Made by a program: the position numbers and the translations under genes. From assembly GCA_002389665.1 (NCBI GenBank), contig DGNO01000004.1:66911-116141 (forward strand): a DNA stretch of 49,231 nucleotides. The letters are read 5' to 3'. A model generated the notes under the pieces. That model saw only the letters and a list, made by a program, of their open reading frames with translations, was not told the origin of the DNA and ran no database searches. This document shows, one piece after another, positions 1 to 9,800 of the stretch (position 1 is the first letter of the stretch; each line of letters starts with the position of its first letter). Source of the stretch: Rhodobiaceae bacterium UBA4490 (GTDB taxonomy: Bacteria; Pseudomonadota; Alphaproteobacteria; Parvibaculales; Parvibaculaceae).

Positions 1-239
1 ATACCTTTCAGCTCCGGCAGAAGAAGCGCGCCTGTGCCGGGCGCTGCTGGCGGCAGAGCCGGGGCCGGCGTCTCGATCTCTCCGCCCCCTTCCATGGCAG
101 GCGGTTCCTGGGGCGCGATCCGCTCGAAATCTTCCTGCGCGAAAACCGGCGCAACCAAGGCAAAGCCGAAACCCGCCGCAAGAACGGCGGGTCCGGTGAG
201 GCGGCCGATAAGACCGCGCCGCTTATCCCCCAACATCAT
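1..239 (-). CDS. Two-partner secretion outer-membrane transporter (TpsB, ShlB/FhaC/HecB type), 5' end only
   Basis: This is the first 79 codons of a gene that runs off the left edge of the window. The reading frame has no stop. It begins with two adjacent ATG codons (239 and 236) just after the TGA of the exoprotein gene, and the GAGGGAG ribosome site overlaps that stop, so the two genes are translationally coupled. The product starts with basic residues, a hydrophobic stretch and a VFAQ end, a clear signal peptide of about 35 residues. A Pro/Glu/Ala-rich linker follows, leading into LLLPELKG, which resembles the approach to a POTRA domain. TpsB proteins are outer-membrane beta-barrels that export a TpsA partner, and the position directly downstream of a TpsA gene supports this. 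The barrel itself is not visible, so the family call rests mainly on context. Confidence 0.7.
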   Translation of the reverse strand, partial: MMLGDKRRGLIGRLTGPAVLAAGFGFALVAPVFAQEDFERIAPQEPPAMEGGGEIETPAPALPPAAPGTGALLLPELKG

Positions 240-244
240 CTCCC

Positions 245-3200
245 TCATTGTACGGCCGTTGATGCAAGGCCGTTTTGCGGCAAGGGCCGCAGATCCTGCA
301 CACTGATCGTCGTTGTCGTGGTCAAACGGCCCGGAGCCCCGTTGAGGAAGTTCCAATCGTCATCTTCCTCGTCCCCGCTCCCCGTGCCGATGGAGGCCGT
401 GGTCAGCGCATCCGGGCCCGGCACATTGCTGCCGCCCGTATTAACGAAAAGCGGCAACGACCAGAAACCGCCCGAGCTTTCGCCCGACCCCACCGGCTGG
501 TCTTCCGGCCGCCAGGTGGCGTTCAGCGTCGTCGGCTCGACCGAAACGATGTTTGCCTCAGGCGGCAGCACCGGCATCTGCGTCACGGTAAGCTGCCCGT
601 CCACATAGGAAATGAGGTAGTTGGAAAGCCCGGAGCCCGTGGCATTGCTTGCCTGGATGAGATAGGTGCCGGGCGTAGCGTCCTCGCCCGTACCGGGGCT
701 TGAAAGCGCAACGCCGCTGACGCTGTCTCCTGCCACAAGGCCGTTCACGAAATAAGAGGAAAGGAGGAGTGTATCGCCTTCCTGTTTCTCCGCGTCCGCC
801 GCGGTAATGGTCAGGGCTTTCGGCGTAATGGTGAAATCGGCACCGGTAAAGCTGACCGTGTAATTGCCGCCGGCAGAAAGCGTGCCCTGCCCGATGGAGT
901 AAGGACCGCCCGCCACCGTCTCGCCCGCCGCGCGGGAAAGCGCGCCGGTAAAGATGGAAGCATCGTCCCCATTGGTAAGCCCCGTCACGCTAAAGGTAAG
1001 CGTGGGGTCGGCTTGCCCGTAAATTTTGGAGAGCGCATCGGCGCTCACCGTCAGGCTTGCCGGGGTGATCGTCAAACCGGCGCCCGTGAAATCGATCACG
1101 TAGTTGCCGCCTGCCGATAGCGTGCCCTGATTGATGGCATAAGGGCTGCCCGCCACATCTTCACCTGCGGCCCGCGAAAGAGCGCCGCTAAAGAGCGCGG
1201 ATGTATCGCCGCCGACAAAGCCTGAGAACCCGTAAGTGAAAGCCGGGTCCGCCTGACCATAGACCTTGGTGGCCCCGTTCGCGCTCACTGAGAGCGTGGC
1301 AGGGGTGATCGAGGCGCTGGACGACGCCGTAGGCGAGAGCGTGTAATTCGAGGCGTCGGCACCGGAAAGCGAAAGCCCCGTCACGTTTACGGGCTTGCCT
1401 GTCCCCGCATTTGCATTTGTAAAGGCAAAACTGCCCGTCCCCGCCGCGCTCACGGCATCGCCGCCAACGATCCCGGTCAGACCGAGAACCGTGCCCGTTG
1501 CCGCCGTCGTGCCGTCATAGACTTTGTCATTGGCGGACACATTTACGGTCAGGGCTTTCGGCGTAATAGTGAAGTCCGCGCCGGTGAAGCTGATCGCATA
1601 ATTGCTGCCGGCAGAAAGCGTGCCTTGGCCGATGGCGTAAGGACCGCCCGCCACCGTTTCACCTGCAGCGCGGGCAAGCGCGCCGCTGAAGAGCGCGGAC
1701 GTATCGCCGCTCACAAAGCCGGAAAAGCCATAAGTGAGCGTGGGATCGCTTGCCCCATAGACCTTCGAGCGGGCATTGGCCGTCACATTGAGCGTCGCGG
1801 GCGTGACCGTGAAATCGGCGCCCGTAAAGTTAATCGTATAATTGCTGCCGGCAGAAAGCGTGCCTTGGCCAATGGCATAAGGGCCGCCCGCCACCGTTTC
1901 ACCGGCTGCCCGTGCAAGGGCGCCGCTAAAGACGGAAGCCGTATCGCCGTTCACGAGACCCGTTTGGGTGAAGGTAAGCGACGGGTCCGCCGCGCCATAG
2001 ATTTTCGAGAGCGCATTGGCCGTCACATTGAGCGCCGCGGGTGTGATGGTGAAATTCGCGCCTGTAAAGTCGATGATGTAATTGCCACCCGCCGAGAGCG
2101 TGCCCTGACCGATGGCATAGGGGCCGCCTGCAACGGTCTCGCCGCCCGCGCGCGAAAGCCCGCCGCTAAAGAGCGCGGAGGTATCGCCGCCCACAAAGCC
2201 CGAGAAGCCATAAGTGAGCGTAGGATCGCTTGCCCCATAGACCTTCGAGCGGGCATTGGCCGTCACCGACAAGGTGGCAGGCGTAATGGACGCGCTCGAG
2301 GAGCTGTTGGGTGAAAGCGTGTAGTTCGAGGCGTCGGCGCCGGAAAGCGCAAGGCCTGTCACATTCACCGATTTGCCGCTCCCCACATTTGCATTGGCAA
2401 AGGCAAACGTACCCGAGCCTGCCGCCGTCACGTCGTCGCCGCCGACAATACCCGTCAGCGCGCCGATCGTGCCGGTGGCCGACACCGTGCCGTCATAGGT
2501 TTTATCATTGGCCGAAACGGCAACAGTGAGTGTTTTCGGCGTGATGGTGAAATCCGCGCCGGTAAAGCTGATCGTATAGTTGCTGCCCGCGCCAAGCGTG
2601 CCTTGCGTAATGGCGTAAGGCCCGCCCGCCACGGTTTCCCCCGCCGCGCGCGTAGGGGCACCGGTAATGACGGAAGCATCGTCCCCGTTCACAAGGCCCG
2701 AATGAGTAAAGGTCAATCCTGGATCCGCTGCGCCATAGATTTTCGAGAGCGCATTGGCGGTGACGTTGAGGCTCGCAGGCGTGATGGAGAAATCCGCACC
2801 CGTGAAGTTGATCGTGTAGTTACTGCCTGCCCCAAGCGTACCCTGGCTGATCGCGTAGGGGCCGCCCGCAACCGTTTCTCCTGCAGCGCGGGTGAGCGCG
2901 CCGGTGAAAATGGAGACCGTGTCGCCGTTCACCAGACCCGAATGGTTGTAGGTAAGCGTGGGATCGGCCGCGCCATAGGTTTTGGAAAGCGCATTCGCCG
3001 TCACCGAAAGCACGGCCGGGGTGACAGTCAGCCCGTTCACCAGCGGCACATAGGTAATCGAATAATTCGACGCGCTGCCCGAACCGAAAACGGCATTGGA
3101 AGCAAAGATGTCATAGCTGCCGGCATTCGCACCCGCCGCTGTGCCCGCGCTGGTGAGCGTGACACTGGAAATGCTGTCGCCGAACTGAAGGCCCGTGGCG

Positions 3201-6200
3201 GTGAAATCGGCAAGCGAGATCGTCTGGCCATACACCTTGCTTGCGGCATCGGGGGTAATGTTCAGCGTTACCGATGCCGGATCGATGGTCAGCGTGCCGG
3301 TATGGGTGATGTCGTAACCGAACTGACCCGAGTAATGCCCTTTGATGGCATAGGTCCCGGCATTCACCACACTCGAAAGATTATCCCCCAGCGTGCCCTG
3401 CACCGCGCCCGGCGCACCGGAATAGGTTGCCGTATAGCCGCCGCTATAAGCAGAACCGTCATAGGTCTTGGAGACGTTATTCGCTGCGACCGTGAAGCTG
3501 TCGAGGAACCCGCGCAGCAGCGGCGCAGTGTAGCCGTCATAAATGCGCCAGATGGCGCCGGTGCCGCCTTCATCGTCGATATCCCAGCCTGCGCCGGAGA
3601 ATGTGGAAAGGTCCTGAAGCTGCGCCGTGGTGAGGCCGGCAATCCCCGACACATCGCCCGCGCCCGTGCCTTTCGCATTTGCAAGGCCGGAGGTTTGAGC
3701 ATTCCAGAACGAGTTCGAGATGGTGCCGTTTCTGAAATCCCCGACAAAGCCGCCCAGATAGGGCGTCGGATCGGCGCCGATGATCGAGGCCGTGCCTGTT
3801 GCATAGGTGTTAGCGATCGTAGCAAAACTTTGCGTGAGCCCAATGAAACCGCCGACATAAGATGCCCCTTCGACATTGCCGGTCGCATAGGAGTTCGAAA
3901 TCGGGGTTGCGGTGTTCAGGCCGACAAGACCGCCCGCAATGATGCCATTGGTAGAGACATTGCCCGTGGCAAAGGACTGCTGAATGCTGCCGCCGCTGGT
4001 TTCACCCACAAGGCCGCCGACATTCTGCCCGTCCGGATTGACCCGCGTGCCTTGTGAGGACACATCCCCCGTCGCATAGGAAAGCGTGATTGTACGGGTG
4101 TTGGTTCCAACCAGACCGCCAACGCCGCGCGCATTATCAAGGCCCGTTACCGTACCCGTCGCACCGGAAGCGGTGATCGTCCCGTCGTTCCACCCGGCAA
4201 GACCGCCAATGGCAACGTCATGCCCCGTCACATCCATGGACGAAACGACATTCGTTATGGTGCCCCTGTTAACGCCCACAAGACTTGCGGCATAGACGTC
4301 CCCGGTCACCGAGCCGCCGGAAAGGATCAGATTGCTGACCGCGCCGCCCGTGCCGATTTCCCCGAAAAGCGCGCTCTTGTCCGCGCCCCGTCCATCGATC
4401 ACGAGGCCTGAGATCGTATGGCCCGCGCCGTCGAGTTCGCCCGTGAAGGCTGTGTTCCGGCCAATGGGGTTGAAGCCCGCGCCGCCATTCCAGCTGGCGG
4501 CGGCGGAGGCGTCGATATCATTCGCGAGCACGTGATGCTTGGTGAGCATGGACAACATGCCCGCGGAGCCGATGCCCTGGAGGCCGTAAATGTCGGCGAT
4601 CTGGTAGGGCGTGGCGGACAGGCCATTGCCGCCCAAGGCCCGGATAAAGGTGCCGCCCGTGATGCGGAAATCATCTGCCGCAAAAGAAGGGAGCGTCCCG
4701 GTCTGGCTCCAGATGCCGCCCTGCAATTCGAAGCGGCCGAGATCGATCACAGGCGGCGCGTAAAGGCTGATGCTGCCGCTTGCATCGAGCGCAAGATCGC
4801 CGATACCCGTACCGATATTGTTCACCATGAGGATGAGATTGCCGCCGCTCTGTACGCTCAACCGGTGACTGTTATCGAGCCATTGGATATTCGCGCCCTG
4901 CAGCGATGCGAGGCTTCCCCCCTGAAGGGTCACATCACCCGCCGTGCCGATCGTCACGCCATTCACGCCCGTCACGTATAATGAGCCGCCAGCATCGAGC
5001 AGCACGTTCCCGGCGGACCCTGCCGTCAGGCTCGGCCCATAAAGCCTAAGATCACCCGTCGCGGACATATTGCCGTCAAGGATAAAGTTGCCGGGGCTCG
5101 TGTAGAATTCCAACGCGCCGGTAACGTCCAAATTCGACGCCGTGGGCGAGATGAAATCGAGATCCGTGTCGCTATAGCTGCCAAGCGCGGTGCCCATATC
5201 ACCGAGCGCGCTGCTCAGGGAGCCGCTATTCGTGCGCACATAGAAGGTGTCATCCTTGACCGTCAGTCCGTAAAACGTACCGGAAAGGACATTGGAAAAG
5301 GAAGCGCCATCCTGCGGCAGATCGTCGAGGAAACCGATCACCCCGGACGGGTCGATCTGGCTTGCATCATAGACCTGATAGAACGCGCCGTTCGCCCCCG
5401 TGCTCAGTTGATCGAGCAGCGCGCCATTGTTGAGAATGCTGACGGCCCCGCCGGCAAGCGCCGCGCCGCCAATCGTCGCCGTGCCTTTGACCGCGACGGG
5501 CGCGGAGGCAAAACGCCATTTGAAATAGGGATAAAGGCCAGCCCCACCGCCCCAGACCGTGCTGCTGAAGCCGGAGGGCAAAGAGGACTGCATCTGCGAT
5601 GTCGACCGCCCCGTCCCCTCGCCTGACGTTGTCCCGGCCGTATCCTGGTCATAATAGCCGTTGGTAATGGTGCCGATATTATAGCGAGTAAGCCCTCCTG
5701 GATTTCCCGTGACACGCCCCCGCGCATAGACATTCGTCAGGGTGCCGCGGTTCCCCCCGGCAAAACCGCCAGCGAAGTTTGGCGCATACACATGGCCCGT
5801 CGCATAGGCATCGGTGATGACACCGCCGATCTCATTGACGCCCACCAGTCCCCCCGCGCTCGAGCCGGTTGAACTGACATCACCGGCAGCGAAAGACTCC
5901 GTGATCGTCCCGCTGTTGTGGCCCACAAGCCCGCCGATAAAATTACTGTTCCCGGTTACCGAAGCCGTGGCATAGCTCCGGTGCACAAGTCCGCCTGTAT
6001 CGACAAAACCTGCAAGCGAACCGGTATCCCCGTTGCCCGTAATAGCGCCGCCGACCAGGCCGATATTGCTCACACTGCCGCTGAGGTTGCGGAAAAGACC
6101 TGCGCCGTTAAGCCCCGGACGGTTGATCTGAAGATCCGAAATGACATGATCCGCGCCGTCGAGCGTGCCCGAAAAAGCGGTGCCTCTGCCGATAGGGTTG

Positions 6201-9200
6201 AACCCTTCGCTGGCATTCCAGCCCGCCGTGCCCGACGCATCGATGTCGTTCGCAAGCACAAAGTGACTGGCGAGCATGCCCGCGGAGGCAAGGCCCTGAA
6301 GCCCGTAGACATCGCTGATCTGATAGGGCGTTCCCGAAGTGCCGTCCCCGCCCGCTGCGCGGATGAAGGTACCGCCCGTGATGCGGAAATCATCCGCCGC
6401 AAAAGAAGGAAGCGTGCCCGTCTGCTCCCAGGTGCCGCCCTGAAGTTCGAAACGGCTGACATCGACCGTGACGGGCGAAGAAAGATCGGCAACACCGCCC
6501 ACATCCAGCGTGAAGTGTCCCTGGCCATTCCCAAGCGCGCCGGAATAGAGAACGAAGGTCGTGTCCCCGCCCGAGCGTACGGTCAGATTGCTATCGCCAA
6601 GCCAGGTAATATCTTCACCGAAAATATTCACCGCACCCCCGGTGCTGGCGAACACCACATCACCGCCGTTTCCGATGGTGATACCGTTCGTGCCGTTCAA
6701 AAACAAAAAACTGCCTGCTTGGAGCGTCACATCGCCCGCCGTCCCGGCAATCAGCCCGCCAGCCTGCAGATCCAGGTAGGTGCTCGCCGTGATATTGCCA
6801 TCCAGCGTGAAGTCGCCGCTCACGCCCGGCAACAGCGTGAGACCGCCCGTCACATCCAGATTGTTACCGGTAACGGAGATGAAATCGAGATCGCTATCGC
6901 TATAGCCCCCGAGCGCAGTATTGAAACCAGCGAGGAGACCGCTGAGAGAAGATTGCGGACCGCTTGCATAAAGGCGGTCATTTTCAATATAAACCAAATA
7001 GGACTGGCCAAATTGCTCGCCCGCATAGGCGGCGCCCGTATTGGCCGCATCGTCGAAGAACCCGATGACGCCTGTGGAGCCGATCTCGCTTGGATCATAG
7101 AGCTTGTAGAAACGGCCATCCGCGCCCGTGATCTGCAGTTTGTCCAGCAGCGCACCATTGCTCAGGATGCTGACGGTTCCCGTTTGCGGCAAACCATTGA
7201 CCGTTGCCGTACCCTGAACGGCAACAGGGGCGGAAGACCAGCGCCATTTGAAATAGGGGTATAGACGGTCACCGCTGCCCCAAACCGTGCTGCTGAAGCC
7301 GGAAGGCAAGGCAGACTGCAGCTGCGACGTTGTCCGGTAAGTGCCGTGGCCGCCGCTCGTGCCGGTGGTCGGACCATCATAATAACCGTTGGTGATGGTG
7401 CCGGAGTTGCCGTCCGTCAGGCCTCCCGCGGGGCCGTTGCGGTCCGTCAGACGTCCTATCGCATAGACATTATCCAAGGTGCCGTAGTTCGTCCCGGTAA
7501 GGCCGCCCACATAAAGGTTCCCTTCAACCGTGCCTGCCGCATAGGAATTCTGAATCAGCCCGGTATTTCTACCAACAAGGCCTCCGGCATCTGAGCTGTC
7601 TGTCACCATCAGTACGTTGCCGGACGCGAAGGACTCGGTGATGGTACCGTGATTGGCCCCCGCTAGGCCGCCTACGAAGCCTTCATTGGAGGTTATGTCA
7701 GCTGTCGAAAAGCTGCGATGGATGAGACCGGTGCCCTGCATCTCACCGACAATGCCGCCCACGTAAGCCCGGCCCTCAATGCTGCCGCCGACGATTCCGG
7801 TATTGCGGAGCGTGCCGCCAAGGACGCGGAAGAGGCCGACGAAATTCGTCCCCGGGCGATTGATATAAAGATCGGAAATGGTGTGGCCAAAGCCGTCCAG
7901 TGTACCGGAAAATTCACCGCCGATCGGATCGAACCCTTCGCCCGCGTTCCAGCCGGATGTGGCAGAGGCATCGATATCCACCGCCAGCGCGTAGTGGCCA
8001 GCAAGGTCGCCCTCCATGTTCTGCAGATCGGTCACGTCATGGATCAGCGTATAGGCCGTGCCGTTGAGCGAGAGGCTGGCGCTCGCGCCGGAAAGTGTGA
8101 GGGAGCCTGCATTGACGATATGCTCGCCGCCGAAGATGAGCTCAACACCGGCGGTGTTGCCGCTCGCCGCCACATCGGCATTGAATTCGATATTGCGCAC
8201 CGCATCAAGCGTCAGCGTGGTATTGGCGCTCCAGGTGATGTCATCATTGATGAAGATGTCGCCATTGCCCGCACTGCCGCCATTGTCGCTGTCGAGCGTC
8301 ACATTGGTGCCGGAAAGGTTCGCGGAAACGGTGGCGCCCGTAATGTCGCCGCCGGAGGCGGCAACGGTCAGATCGTTGGGATCGATAAGCCAGGTGCCGG
8401 TCTCGCTGTCTTCCGCCAGCGTGACAACGCGCGCACTATCGGCAATATCGATTTTCTTGCCGGAGGTCTCGACGAAACCGCCTGCCGCGCCCTTACCGCC
8501 TTTTGCCTCCGCCGTGCCGGAGAAAGACATGTGCCGGTCCGCGATGAGAACGGCCTCGCCGCCATTTTTTCCCTCCGCCTCGGCGGAGACATCCACATGA
8601 CCTGAAAGCGCGATGTCCCTGGCATCGACATCGATTGCGCCGCCCGAGCCATCCGCATTTTTCGCTTCGATGGTGCCGGAGATTTCCGCCGTGCCGGAGG
8701 CGGTCAGAAGCACGCGCCCGTTCCGCACCGTGCTGCCCGTTGCGCGAATAACGCCGTCGGTATTGCCCGCGAGCGCATAGACATTGCCGTTCGCCGCGGC
8801 AAGCTGCACTTCGGCGGCCGTCACCGCCCCCTCATTCGTCACATCACCTGCCGGCCCTGCACCCTGAATGAAAACACGCTGGCCCGTGCCTTCGGTCTGC
8901 AAAAGCACGTCACCTGCCGCTGCAAGCGAGGCCTCGCCCGCCGCCTCGATGCTGCCGGTATTCGTCACCGCGCGGCCGATCAGCACCACATCGCCGTTCT
9001 GCGAGACGATGCGGCCTGCATTCACCACATCGCCCTCAGAGGCGCCGGCAAAGCGCATGGCGCCGCCATCCATGAAATCTTCATTGGCGATGTCGCGGGT
9101 GGAGGCAACGAAAGACCCGCCGGTTACGACTTCGCCGCCGGGGCCAACCACGATGCCGTTCGGATTGATGAGGAAGGCCGAGCCCGTTGCCGTCAAAAGC

Positions 9201-9517
9201 CCGTCGAGGCGCGAAAGGTCGGTCCCGGTGACGCGGTTTAGCGTTGCCCCGGCGCCATTGTCGATCGAGACGCTGTTACCTGCGCCGATGGAAAAGCCCT
9301 GCCACTCGATAATCCCGGCCATCGAGCTTTGCGTGATCGTGGCACTGACGCCGTTTGCCTGGATCGTGCCCGCGCCGGCAACGAACTGGCCGCCTGTGGG
9401 AAGCGTATCTGCCGCAAGCGCCGGAACGCCGTAGCCGCTCGCAAGGATCGTTGCCCCAAGCAAGGCCCGGCGCGTTGCCCAGCGGCCTTTTTTGATAACC
9501 GGCATCTTGGAAGCCAT
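245..9517 (-). CDS. Giant filamentous-haemagglutinin-family exoprotein (TpsA) with GLUG, MBG and YDG repeats
   Basis: A 3,090-residue secreted protein. GAGAGGGG lies 6 bases before the ATG. Residues 1-35 form a signal peptide ending ALA. Residues about 36-300 are the TPS secretion domain with the NPNGI motif at 118-122, needed in this family for recognition by a TpsB partner. Residues about 495-2000 hold three copies of a module with GLUG repeats (GGLVG...NSYATG patterns), the first two followed by a shared tail with LYPYFKWR and FAADDFRITGG landmarks. Residues about 2165-2900 are seven MBG repeats of about 80 residues (KTYGAADPTL...GGPYAI...NYTINFTGADFTITP) interrupted by two YDG domains. 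The C-terminus is acidic and threonine-rich, and I see no autotransporter barrel, consistent with export by the downstream TpsB. It is probably an adhesin or biofilm matrix protein; its ligand cannot be read from sequence. Confidence 0.9.
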   Translation of the reverse strand: MASKMPVIKKGRWATRRALLGATILASGYGVPALAADTLPTGGQFVAGAGTIQANGVSATITQSSMAGIIEWQGFSIGAGNSVSIDNGAGATLNRVTGTDLSRLDGLLTATGSAFLINPNGIVVGPGGEVVTGGSFVASTRDIANEDFMDGGAMRFAGASEGDVVNAGRIVSQNGDVVLIGRAVTNTGSIEAAGEASLAAAGDVLLQTEGTGQRVFIQGAGPAGDVTNEGAVTAAEVQLAAANGNVYALAGNTDGVIRATGSTVRNGRVLLTASGTAEISGTIEAKNADGSGGAIDVDARDIALSGHVDVSAEAEGKNGGEAVLIADRHMSFSGTAEAKGGKGAAGGFVETSGKKIDIADSARVVTLAEDSETGTWLIDPNDLTVAASGGDITGATVSANLSGTNVTLDSDNGGSAGNGDIFINDDITWSANTTLTLDAVRNIEFNADVAASGNTAGVELIFGGEHIVNAGSLTLSGASASLSLNGTAYTLIHDVTDLQNMEGDLAGHYALAVDIDASATSGWNAGEGFDPIGGEFSGTLDGFGHTISDLYINRPGTNFVGLFRVLGGTLRNTGIVGGSIEGRAYVGGIVGEMQGTGLIHRSFSTADITSNEGFVGGLAGANHGTITESFASGNVLMVTDSSDAGGLVGRNTGLIQNSYAAGTVEGNLYVGGLTGTNYGTLDNVYAIGRLTDRNGPAGGLTDGNSGTITNGYYDGPTTGTSGGHGTYRTTSQLQSALPSGFSSTVWGSGDRLYPYFKWRWSSAPVAVQGTATVNGLPQTGTVSILSNGALLDKLQITGADGRFYKLYDPSEIGSTGVIGFFDDAANTGAAYAGEQFGQSYLVYIENDRLYASGPQSSLSGLLAGFNTALGGYSDSDLDFISVTGNNLDVTGGLTLLPGVSGDFTLDGNITASTYLDLQAGGLIAGTAGDVTLQAGSFLFLNGTNGITIGNGGDVVFASTGGAVNIFGEDITWLGDSNLTVRSGGDTTFVLYSGALGNGQGHFTLDVGGVADLSSPVTVDVSRFELQGGTWEQTGTLPSFAADDFRITGGTFIRAAGGDGTSGTPYQISDVYGLQGLASAGMLASHFVLANDIDASGTAGWNASEGFNPIGRGTAFSGTLDGADHVISDLQINRPGLNGAGLFRNLSGSVSNIGLVGGAITGNGDTGSLAGFVDTGGLVHRSYATASVTGNSNFIGGLVGHNSGTITESFAAGDVSSTGSSAGGLVGVNEIGGVITDAYATGHVYAPNFAGGFAGGNRGTLTNVYARGRVTGNPGGLTRYNIGTITNGYYDQDTAGTTSGEGTGRSTSQMQSSLPSGFSSTVWGGGAGLYPYFKWRFASAPVAVKGTATIGGAALAGGAVSILNNGALLDQLSTGANGAFYQVYDASQIDPSGVIGFLDDLPQDGASFSNVLSGTFYGLTVKDDTFYVRTNSGSLSSALGDMGTALGSYSDTDLDFISPTASNLDVTGALEFYTSPGNFILDGNMSATGDLRLYGPSLTAGSAGNVLLDAGGSLYVTGVNGVTIGTAGDVTLQGGSLASLQGANIQWLDNSHRLSVQSGGNLILMVNNIGTGIGDLALDASGSISLYAPPVIDLGRFELQGGIWSQTGTLPSFAADDFRITGGTFIRALGGNGLSATPYQIADIYGLQGIGSAGMLSMLTKHHVLANDIDASAAASWNGGAGFNPIGRNTAFTGELDGAGHTISGLVIDGRGADKSALFGEIGTGGAVSNLILSGGSVTGDVYAASLVGVNRGTITNVVSSMDVTGHDVAIGGLAGWNDGTITASGATGTVTGLDNARGVGGLVGTNTRTITLSYATGDVSSQGTRVNPDGQNVGGLVGETSGGSIQQSFATGNVSTNGIIAGGLVGLNTATPISNSYATGNVEGASYVGGFIGLTQSFATIANTYATGTASIIGADPTPYLGGFVGDFRNGTISNSFWNAQTSGLANAKGTGAGDVSGIAGLTTAQLQDLSTFSGAGWDIDDEGGTGAIWRIYDGYTAPLLRGFLDSFTVAANNVSKTYDGSAYSGGYTATYSGAPGAVQGTLGDNLSSVVNAGTYAIKGHYSGQFGYDITHTGTLTIDPASVTLNITPDAASKVYGQTISLADFTATGLQFGDSISSVTLTSAGTAAGANAGSYDIFASNAVFGSGSASNYSITYVPLVNGLTVTPAVLSVTANALSKTYGAADPTLTYNHSGLVNGDTVSIFTGALTRAAGETVAGGPYAISQGTLGAGSNYTINFTGADFSITPASLNVTANALSKIYGAADPGLTFTHSGLVNGDDASVITGAPTRAAGETVAGGPYAITQGTLGAGSNYTISFTGADFTITPKTLTVAVSANDKTYDGTVSATGTIGALTGIVGGDDVTAAGSGTFAFANANVGSGKSVNVTGLALSGADASNYTLSPNSSSSASITPATLSVTANARSKVYGASDPTLTYGFSGFVGGDTSALFSGGLSRAGGETVAGGPYAIGQGTLSAGGNYIIDFTGANFTITPAALNVTANALSKIYGAADPSLTFTQTGLVNGDTASVFSGALARAAGETVAGGPYAIGQGTLSAGSNYTINFTGADFTVTPATLNVTANARSKVYGASDPTLTYGFSGFVSGDTSALFSGALARAAGETVAGGPYAIGQGTLSAGSNYAISFTGADFTITPKALTVNVSANDKVYDGTTAATGTVLGLTGIVGGDAVSAAGTGSFAFTNANAGTGKPVNVTGLSLSGADASNYTLSPTASSSASITPATLSVSANGATKVYGQADPAFTYGFSGFVGGDTSALFSGALSRAAGEDVAGSPYAINQGTLSAGGNYVIDFTGAGLTITPASLTVSADALSKIYGQADPTLTFSVTGLTNGDDASIFTGALSRAAGETVAGGPYSIGQGTLSAGGNYTVSFTGADFTITPKALTITAADAEKQEGDTLLLSSYFVNGLVAGDSVSGVALSSPGTGEDATPGTYLIQASNATGSGLSNYLISYVDGQLTVTQMPVLPPEANIVSVEPTTLNATWRPEDQPVGSGESSGGFWSLPLFVNTGGSNVPGPDALTTASIGTGSGDEEDDDWNFLNGAPGRLTTTTTISVQDLRPLPQNGLASTAVQ
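828..3020 (-). repeat. Tandem MBG/YDG repeat tract inside the exoprotein gene
   Basis: Units of about 240 bases encode seven MBG-type repeats and two YDG-type repeats. In protein order they run MBG-MBG-YDG-MBG-MBG-MBG-YDG-MBG-MBG, followed by a degenerate last unit starting ALTITAADAEKQ. Several units are nearly identical at the base level, for example the repeated stretches around 1620, 1860 and 2100. This makes the tract prone to length change by recombination and to collapse in short-read assembly. Confidence 0.85.
3530..8035 (-). repeat. Three copies of a GLUG-containing supermodule, period about 1.7 kb
   Basis: The landmark encoding a YGLQG-like start and DIDAS...GFNPIG recurs near 8020, 6300 and 4590. 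LYPYFKWR recurs near 7250 and 5520, and FAADDFRITGGTFIRA near 6380 and 4660. Spacing between matching landmarks is about 1.7 kb. The third copy lacks the LYPYFKWR tail and instead ends in a different segment (AQLQDLSTFSG...WRIYDGY) leading into the MBG tract. The copies have diverged, so this is an old internal duplication of part of the exoprotein gene. Confidence 0.75.
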
Positions 9518-9800
9518 GACGATCCCCTCTCACATACACAAACTCTCTTGAGAGGAAGAAACAGAAAAAACCATCGAGAATCCAGAGTTTTATTTATATT
9601 TTGGTAATTATATACATTAAATCATCGAGTGATTACGAAGTCATTCAAACACTCTTCTCATATTTACTTCATGAATACATTTATTCACGAAATGAATGAA
9701 TACGCGTCGGGGGCTGCGCTTCGCACGAACCTGTGTTAATGAACATGCCCGTTTCAGTGAGGATCGCGCTCACCCGGCAGCGCTGGATGCAGGAAGGCCG
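9518..9800. promoter_or_regulatory. AT-rich divergent control region between exoprotein gene and LysR gene
   Basis: About 283 bases separate the two divergent starts. The part from 9560 to 9705 is far more AT-rich than its surroundings. It contains the palindrome TTCATGAA (9668-9675) and the inverted repeat ATTCA-N5-TGAAT (9683-9697), plus repeated TGAATAC and ATGAAT words. LysR-type regulators commonly bind dyads between themselves and a divergent target, so these are candidate operators. I did not identify precise -35 and -10 boxes. Confidence 0.45.

Noticed and set aside
2603..4057. A 484-codon plus-strand frame inside the exoprotein gene
   Set aside because: It comes from the opposite strand of repeats and shows no independent features.
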